Assembly (NCBI GenBank): GCA_964436125.1 | Contig: CAYTBT010000011.1 | Span: forward strand, 22,952-86,951 | Direction of reading: 5' to 3' | From: CAYRFF01 sp964436125 | Lineage (GTDB): Bacteria; Bacteroidota; Bacteroidia; Chitinophagales; Saprospiraceae | DNA length: 64,000 bases | Shown: positions 59,796-64,000 of the stretch, piece after piece | Layout: every line of letters begins with the position of its first letter | How positions within the stretch are numbered: position 1 is the stretch's first letter | Made by a program: the position numbers and the translations under genes | The notes under the pieces: model-generated | Told to the model about the DNA's origin: nothing | Databases searched by the model: none | Seen by the model: the letters and a program-made list of their open reading frames with translations, nothing else

Positions 59796-60533
59796 TTATC
59801 GCGATAATTGCTCCTGGATATGTAGTGTATCAGAAATTTTATTAAGGATATGGGCATAAGAAGAAATCAGCTGATTGCTAATCGTGGAATTTATATGATC
59901 GATGAAGAATTCTTCAGCCGGACGATGTGCGCCGACCTTGTATTCCCAGACTTTTGCCGGAAGTGGATAAATGACTTGTTGCTGATTAAAGAAGAGGACA
60001 CCATCGCCTTCCTTCAATGAAATATTATCAATAGACTGCCGGAAATTGAGCTTTCTGATGATATTATCACCCGGGAAGCCCACAGATAAATTACCTTCGT
60101 GATTGTCGTTGTGCGTTCTTTCATGGATATGTAAAAGGGAGTTCCCCAATTCAACCAATTTCCAGAATTCATCTGAGTCTGATGGCATAGGAATCGATGA
60201 CAATGCAATATAAAGATCCATGCCGATGCTGTTGAGCTGTTCCGGAGAATAAAAAGTCGCATAAATATACGCCAATACATCGCTCGGGTAAAATACAAGC
60301 TTAAAGGCATTCTGCAGCTCATCATTATTGGCTGCGAAGCAGAGATTTCCATCGACTTTATAGGCTTCATAACTAAGCTCCGTTGCCTCTGATAAGCGCT
60401 CAATAAATTGAGGATAAATCTCTAGTTGATGGGCAATTTCGTCGCGATCTATTGCTTGCACTGAATCTCCGGATGAAGAGTTGTGCCACCATTGGCAGAA
60501 AGTCACGCTATCTTTCTTTACTCTTTTATGCAT
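59796..60533 (-). CDS. Orphan type-ISP restriction C-terminal-like domain protein
   Basis: A 245-residue protein. Residues ~77-140 and ~170-210 resemble the C-terminal target-recognition domain of single-polypeptide (type ISP/LlaGI) restriction-modification enzymes: YPSDVLAYIYATFYSPEQL (family LFYYIYAILHSPxYR), IALSSIPMPSDSDEFWKLVELGNSLLHIH (family FPRIPxPxDxxLFWKLxELGxxLxxLH), and VIYPLPAKVWEYKVGAHRPAEEFFID (family VPxEVWxFRIGGYQVxEKWL). No helicase, nuclease or methyltransferase domain is present here or next to it. It may be a relic or a domain reused alone. The family resemblance is from memory and needs a profile search. Confidence 0.62.
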   Translation of the reverse strand: MHKRVKKDSVTFCQWWHNSSSGDSVQAIDRDEIAHQLEIYPQFIERLSEATELSYEAYKVDGNLCFAANNDELQNAFKLVFYPSDVLAYIYATFYSPEQLNSIGMDLYIALSSIPMPSDSDEFWKLVELGNSLLHIHERTHNDNHEGNLSVGFPGDNIIRKLNFRQSIDNISLKEGDGVLFFNQQQVIYPLPAKVWEYKVGAHRPAEEFFIDHINSTISNQLISSYAHILNKISDTLHIQEQLSR

Positions 60534-60585
60534 AGCATAAATGATTTTAAAAATTTATGACGGAGAGACTTTAGGTAATATACTC

Positions 60586-60972
60586 TTATTCTTCAGTGGA
60601 GCCATCATCGGTCTTTTCCATAATAAAGTGCACAGTACCCATGTCGTCATACTCAGAATAAGCTTGCACAAATTCATAACCGAATTGACTCATAAAATTT
60701 AAGGCTCCGATCATTGAGTTGAATTTCATTCGGTTGCCATGTTTATCCAGAATAACGCTATGCTTCCCAAAGTCAAAGAGCTTAGTGTCTTGGCCGAAGT
60801 CTACGCTGACCTTAAACCCGGAGTTTTCTCCGCCGCTATATTTTACAATTGAAATGTACTTAGAATCTATACTCTGTATAGGTTTTCCATTTATAGTCTG
60901 CGCCTCCATAAATGTACTTACAGATAGAAAAGCTAGTAAGGCAATACTTTGCCACAAGTATTTTATTTTCAT
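60586..60972 (-). CDS. Exported protein, DUF4177-like C-terminus
   Basis: A 128-residue protein starting at the ATG on 60972 (MKIKYLWQSIALLAFLSVSTFMEAQ, a signal peptide). The mature part has two beta hairpins (YISIVKYSGGENSGFKVSVDFGQ; SVILDKHGNRMKF) and ends with an alpha/beta segment (IGALNFMSQFGYEFVQAYSEYDDMGTVHFIMEK), in which the G-x-E-F-V-x-A-Y pattern resembles DUF4177 proteins. It probably acts in the periplasm. 52 bp before the orphan ISP-like gene on the same strand. Confidence 0.65.
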   Translation of the reverse strand: MKIKYLWQSIALLAFLSVSTFMEAQTINGKPIQSIDSKYISIVKYSGGENSGFKVSVDFGQDTKLFDFGKHSVILDKHGNRMKFNSMIGALNFMSQFGYEFVQAYSEYDDMGTVHFIMEKTDDGSTEE

Positions 60973-61242
60973 ACTCAATCTTTTGATGATGAAATCCTAT
61001 ATTTTAATTACTTCAGGGATTCAATAATTAAAGTCAAGCAATAACACTTTATATAGCTCAAGCTCAATCGGGATTGTATAGTTCTTTCATCTTCTTAACT
61101 ATCCAGGATATATAAGCTGAAGCTAATTAGTTATATCAGTGCTGAATCCTTTCATCTTAGAAAGCAAGTAATTACTCTCATAAAATACCATCCCTTCAAA
61201 TCTTTGGTACGGATAAAACCATAATCTTTTTAAAATATTGTA

Positions 61243-61572
61243 TTACTTGAGTTTTACCGCAGTGCCTGTGGCTACGACCATTAACATTCCACCTTGATTA
61301 CCTACAGTTTCATAATCGAGGTCTATCCCGAGAACTGCATCAGCACCACGAGCAATCGCTTGTTCTTCCATTTCATGCATTGCAGTAAATTTGGCTTCCT
61401 TTAATACCTCTTCATAGGAACCTGAACGGCCTCCGAGGAAATCACGGAGCTTGGCGGTGAAGTCTCGGAGGAAATTGGCACCGATGATTGTCTCAGCGCT
61501 GACTATGCCTAAATAATCAACTACTTCATGCCCTTCAAGACTAGGGGTTGTACTCAAGATTATTTTATTCAT
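61243..61572 (-). CDS. YbjQ/UPF0145 family protein
   Basis: A 109-residue protein of the YbjQ family, called heavy-metal-binding in databases though the function is not established. Family blocks: LSTTPSLEGHEVVDYLGIVSAETIIGANFLRDF, GGRSGSYEEVLKEAKFTAMHEMEEQAIARGADAVLGIDLDYETV and MLMVVATGTAVKL. It forms pentamer-like rings in structures of relatives. Stand-alone gene. Confidence 0.9.
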   Translation of the reverse strand: MNKIILSTTPSLEGHEVVDYLGIVSAETIIGANFLRDFTAKLRDFLGGRSGSYEEVLKEAKFTAMHEMEEQAIARGADAVLGIDLDYETVGNQGGMLMVVATGTAVKLK

Positions 61573-61752
61573 TTTCTATGCTTTTTTATTAATTATGGAT
61601 TCTCAATATAAGGGAACTTTTCTAAAGTAGAGTTAAATGAGATAAATTTTATTACTGTTCCCATAGGAGCGGTAGTTCTACATCTAGTTCTAATGCTGAA
61701 ATATGTTAAAGGTTTTTATATCGGTCAATTTCTTCATTAAAATTCAAGAATT

Positions 61753-62301
61753 ATGAAGCGCCTATTATTACTTATTATTATGACACTCATGATTTCCGGC
61801 ATCAATGCACAGGAAGCCGGACAGACTGCTCAAGGGATCTGGCTTGTTGAAATCAGTTCGGACATTTCAACTTCCTATGGTGGAGGAGCTATCCCTCCTA
61901 CGGGTATTTCGCTCGTTTACAGTACCACAGAAGATGTGTTACTCTATTCGCTCGGTGGTGAAGTGGGATATTTTGTAATTGAGAATCTAGCCATAAAAGC
62001 CGGACTCGGATTAAACGGTTATACTAAATTATTTAGCTCTAATCCTTCATATATGGAAGGTACGGATTTTCGAGTCAGTATAGGAGCCAAATACTATGTC
62101 TCCGGGAATACGCCATTGGAGCTTGATTACACACGTTTTCTAGGTGGAGAGGGAGCTTTACTCGGCATCGGGGCAGGCTATGCTTTATATCTAGGTGACC
62201 ATTTAGCTTTGGAGCCGGGAATAAAATACTATATGGGATTAGGACCATTGATGTCCGGTGGGTCAATAGTATTAAGAATGGGTTTCTCCGGATTCTTCTG
62301 A
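61753..62301 (+). CDS. Small outer-membrane beta-barrel protein
   Basis: A 182-residue exported protein. A signal peptide (MKRLLLLIIMTLMISGINAQ) is followed by alternating strands: GQTAQGIWLVEISSDISTS, LLYSLGGEVGYFVIENLAIKAGLGL, DFRVSIGAKYYVSGNTPLELDYTRF, YALYLGDHLALEPGIKYYMGLG, ending in aromatic GFSGFF, the terminal signal for barrel insertion. It looks like an eight-strand OmpA/OmpW-like porin fold. No ligand can be inferred. Stand-alone. Confidence 0.8.
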   Translation: MKRLLLLIIMTLMISGINAQEAGQTAQGIWLVEISSDISTSYGGGAIPPTGISLVYSTTEDVLLYSLGGEVGYFVIENLAIKAGLGLNGYTKLFSSNPSYMEGTDFRVSIGAKYYVSGNTPLELDYTRFLGGEGALLGIGAGYALYLGDHLALEPGIKYYMGLGPLMSGGSIVLRMGFSGFF

Positions 62302-62501
62302 TGTTTTAGCGAGTATATGAGGATCGCCAAAGTTCATTCTTTCCGTGAGGGAAATGGGAATTTAATGTCAAAAATAATTGAAAAAACTAATCAGCCATAA
62401 AGGTGATATTAAAAAAAAATTAGAAGAGATAATGGATAAACCCCAGCTCTTTCTATTTCCCTTTATAGTCAAGATTGTATGTTATTTTATACATAAATTT
62501 G

Positions 62502-63836
62502 TTACTGAACCGTATTCAAAGCCGATTTTCCTCGCTCGTAAAACTTCTTTCTTGCGTCTTGAGGAACAAGTGCTCCACCCGTAGCCCAGGCAACATGTGT
62601 GACATTCCGCATTTCAAATCCCTGTGCGTGGGCATAGTCTGTCATGGACACTCGATGTGGACCGATAAGGCCGGCAGTAGCTGATGGTTCAAGAAATATT
62701 TCCTCAGAGTCCCATAAACCAGCTAGAAGATTGTAGAGTTTGTAATCTTCAATTGTGTAAACTCCGCTGATAATATGCTTACTTATCGCTGTTGCAAAAC
62801 TTGAAGAACGTCCGACTGCAAGGCCATCTGCTTCCGTTATGTTGTCAATCCCAAAGTCATGCACGCTTACTTTACTCATCTCACCGGTCATGAGTCCGAT
62901 GAGTACTGCAGGTGCATGAGTAGGTTCAACGAAAAAGCTGTGTACCGAATCGCCATAAATTTGCTTTAAGCCAAATGCTATTCCTCCGGATGAACCACCT
63001 ACACCACATGGTGAATAAACTATCAAGGGATGATCTTTATTTATCTTTATTCCTTTATTCTCGAGATCTCTTTGCAGTTCCAGCGCGCCTATGCTATAGC
63101 CAAGGTAGAGCTGCTGTGAATTCTCATCATCGACAAAATAGCCCATCGGATTTTCCGTTGTTTCTTTTCTGCCGGCATTGATTGCCTCGCTGAAATCACC
63201 ATCAAATTCAACGACATTGGCACCTTTCTCGCGCAGAAGTTCTTTTTTCCATGCTTTGGCATCACCTGACACATAGACATTGACATTAAAACCAAGTTGA
63301 GCACTGAGTATTCCGATACTCAATGCCAGATTGCCGGTCGAGCCGACACCGATGGTGTATTGTTGAAAAAATTTCCGAAACTTCTCAGAGGCAAATTGCC
63401 TATAGTCTTCAAGTTCTGAAATCAATCCGGCATCCAGAGCAAGTTCCTCCGCATAATGAAGCACTTCATAGAAGCCTCCTCGTGCCTTTATGGAACCGGC
63501 TACGGCAAGATCGCTGTCTTGCTTAAGATATAAATTCCCTTCAAATGACTCACCGTGTTCATCTAGCCAGCACTCCATCTGAGATATCTCAGTTAAAGGT
63601 GAACTTATTGCACCATTATCTTCTGCCGTTTCCGGAAATACAGTAGCGAGATATGGTGCAAACCTTTCCCACAATTTCTCAACTGCGTGCATGTCTTCCA
63701 TCGAAAAGGGAAGTTCCGGCATATTCTTCATCGATTTCTTGGATGGGTTTATCCAGGTTAGAGGTTTGAGCTTGAGTACTTCCTTTAAAAGAGGTGATTC
63801 TTCTATAAAGTTATTTATTTTATCCTGTGTAAACAT
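62502..63836 (-). CDS. dsdA: D-serine ammonia-lyase (D-serine dehydratase)
   Basis: A 444-residue PLP enzyme converting D-serine to pyruvate and ammonia. Visible: the PLP lysine in DSDLAVAGSIKARGGFYEVL, TIGVGSTGNLALSIGILSAQLG, HPLIVYSPCGVGGSSGGIAFGLKQI (glycine loop for phosphate) and LAVGRSSSFATAISKHIISGVYTIED. The C-terminal HVAWATGGALVPQDARKKFY block is typical of DsdA. Length is normal. Start at 63836 (MFTQDKINNFI). No D-serine transporter or dsdC-like regulator is present. The last 164 bp of the window upstream contain nothing recognised. Confidence 0.95.
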   Translation of the reverse strand: MFTQDKINNFIEESPLLKEVLKLKPLTWINPSKKSMKNMPELPFSMEDMHAVEKLWERFAPYLATVFPETAEDNGAISSPLTEISQMECWLDEHGESFEGNLYLKQDSDLAVAGSIKARGGFYEVLHYAEELALDAGLISELEDYRQFASEKFRKFFQQYTIGVGSTGNLALSIGILSAQLGFNVNVYVSGDAKAWKKELLREKGANVVEFDGDFSEAINAGRKETTENPMGYFVDDENSQQLYLGYSIGALELQRDLENKGIKINKDHPLIVYSPCGVGGSSGGIAFGLKQIYGDSVHSFFVEPTHAPAVLIGLMTGEMSKVSVHDFGIDNITEADGLAVGRSSSFATAISKHIISGVYTIEDYKLYNLLAGLWDSEEIFLEPSATAGLIGPHRVSMTDYAHAQGFEMRNVTHVAWATGGALVPQDARKKFYERGKSALNTVQ

Positions 63837-64000
63837 TATCAGTATCTTTTTATGAATGGTTTCACTATGACAAACAAAAGACAGGAATTAAGTTTTTCTT
63901 ATGGTATAAGAACTTTGTCATTTTATTGTAGAAATGACCTTGTATTAAATAAGGTCTACTAAAAAATAGTCAGAATATTTATAAGAAAAGTGGAAATGTC

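Noticed and set aside
62378..62584. 68-codon plus-strand frame overlapping the dsdA 3' end
   Set aside because: Overlaps conserved dsdA coding sequence, has no domain, and begins in low-complexity A-rich sequence.
1..64000. CRISPR arrays, tRNA/rRNA genes, prophage or insertion sequences with transposase
   Set aside because: Looked for regularly spaced repeats, T-loop-like sequences and integrase/transposase motifs; none was found by eye. A tRNAscan or ISfinder search could still find a weak case.

Overview
The window reads as chromosomal DNA from a member of the Bacteroidota, most likely a Saprospiria/Chitinophagia-type heterotroph. The evidence is type IX secretion (T9SS) cargo tails of both the type A kind (12130-12978, 52258-53367) and the gliding-motility-associated type B kind (17986-19197), a PorX-type response regulator (14282-15838), WG-repeat and YbjQ proteins, a general lack of strong Shine-Dalgarno sequences, and -7 boxes of the Bacteroidota form TAnnTTTG. 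No phage, integrase, transposase, rRNA, tRNA or CRISPR array was seen. Most of the window is ordinary housekeeping chromosome with short intergenic gaps.

Layout. 1-4469: a partial acyl-CoA carboxylase, a DUF4197 lipoprotein, glutaryl-CoA dehydrogenase and an OmpA-family protein. 4574-11542: PhoH (apparently without a standard start codon), a SAM-hydroxide-adenosyltransferase-like protein, a small monooxygenase-like protein, PBP1A and GlyA. 12130-19197: secretion and envelope block with T9SS cargo, HD phosphohydrolase, PorX, TatC, YbaB and a LamG cargo protein. 19294-21822: the phenylacetyl-CoA epoxidase operon paaABCD. 21926-29506: MnmD with a 45-residue lipoprotein, Mpl, a ferredoxin, a lectin-like protein, an orphan McrB-N-like protein, a small membrane protein, and an unusual 507-residue protein with RNA-polymerase-like DNA-binding modules. 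29827-35788: Lpd, a WG-repeat lipoprotein, CoaD and PruA. 36213-41877: a minus-strand run holding two ATP-grasp proteins, an aspartoacylase-like hydrolase, a hot-dog thioesterase and MiaE. 41989-46626: diadenylate cyclase, a thioredoxin-like protein, an LptF/G permease and a PAP2 phosphatase. 46602-51925: XseB/XseA, SucC, a LytS/LytTR two-component pair and a TonB-like lipoprotein. 52258-63836: secreted endonuclease I, a TULIP-like protein coupled to a gamma-glutamyltransferase-like protein, a small transaldolase, nucleoside phosphorylase, CYTH protein, an orphan type-ISP-like specificity domain, YbjQ, a small beta-barrel and D-serine dehydratase.

Functionally the window combines amino-acid and aromatic degradation (GcdH, acyl-CoA carboxylase, PaaABCD, PruA, DsdA, Lpd, SucC) with cell-wall and envelope building (PBP1A, Mpl, LptF/G, PAP2, TatC, OmpA) and secretion control (PorX plus three T9SS cargos).

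The least explained items are: (i) a family of intergenic elements bounded by 22-bp terminal inverted repeats with AAT on both sides (33874-34054, 51924-52249, and a decayed relative at 29541-29681), one of which can fold into a seamless three-way junction; (ii) the translationally coupled two-ATP-grasp operon at 36213-40002, which looks like a pathway for an unknown amide-linked small molecule; (iii) the 507-residue transcription-like protein; and (iv) phoH, whose conserved N-terminus is encoded but has no ATG, GTG or TTG. All assignments come from reading motifs by eye; no database search was run.
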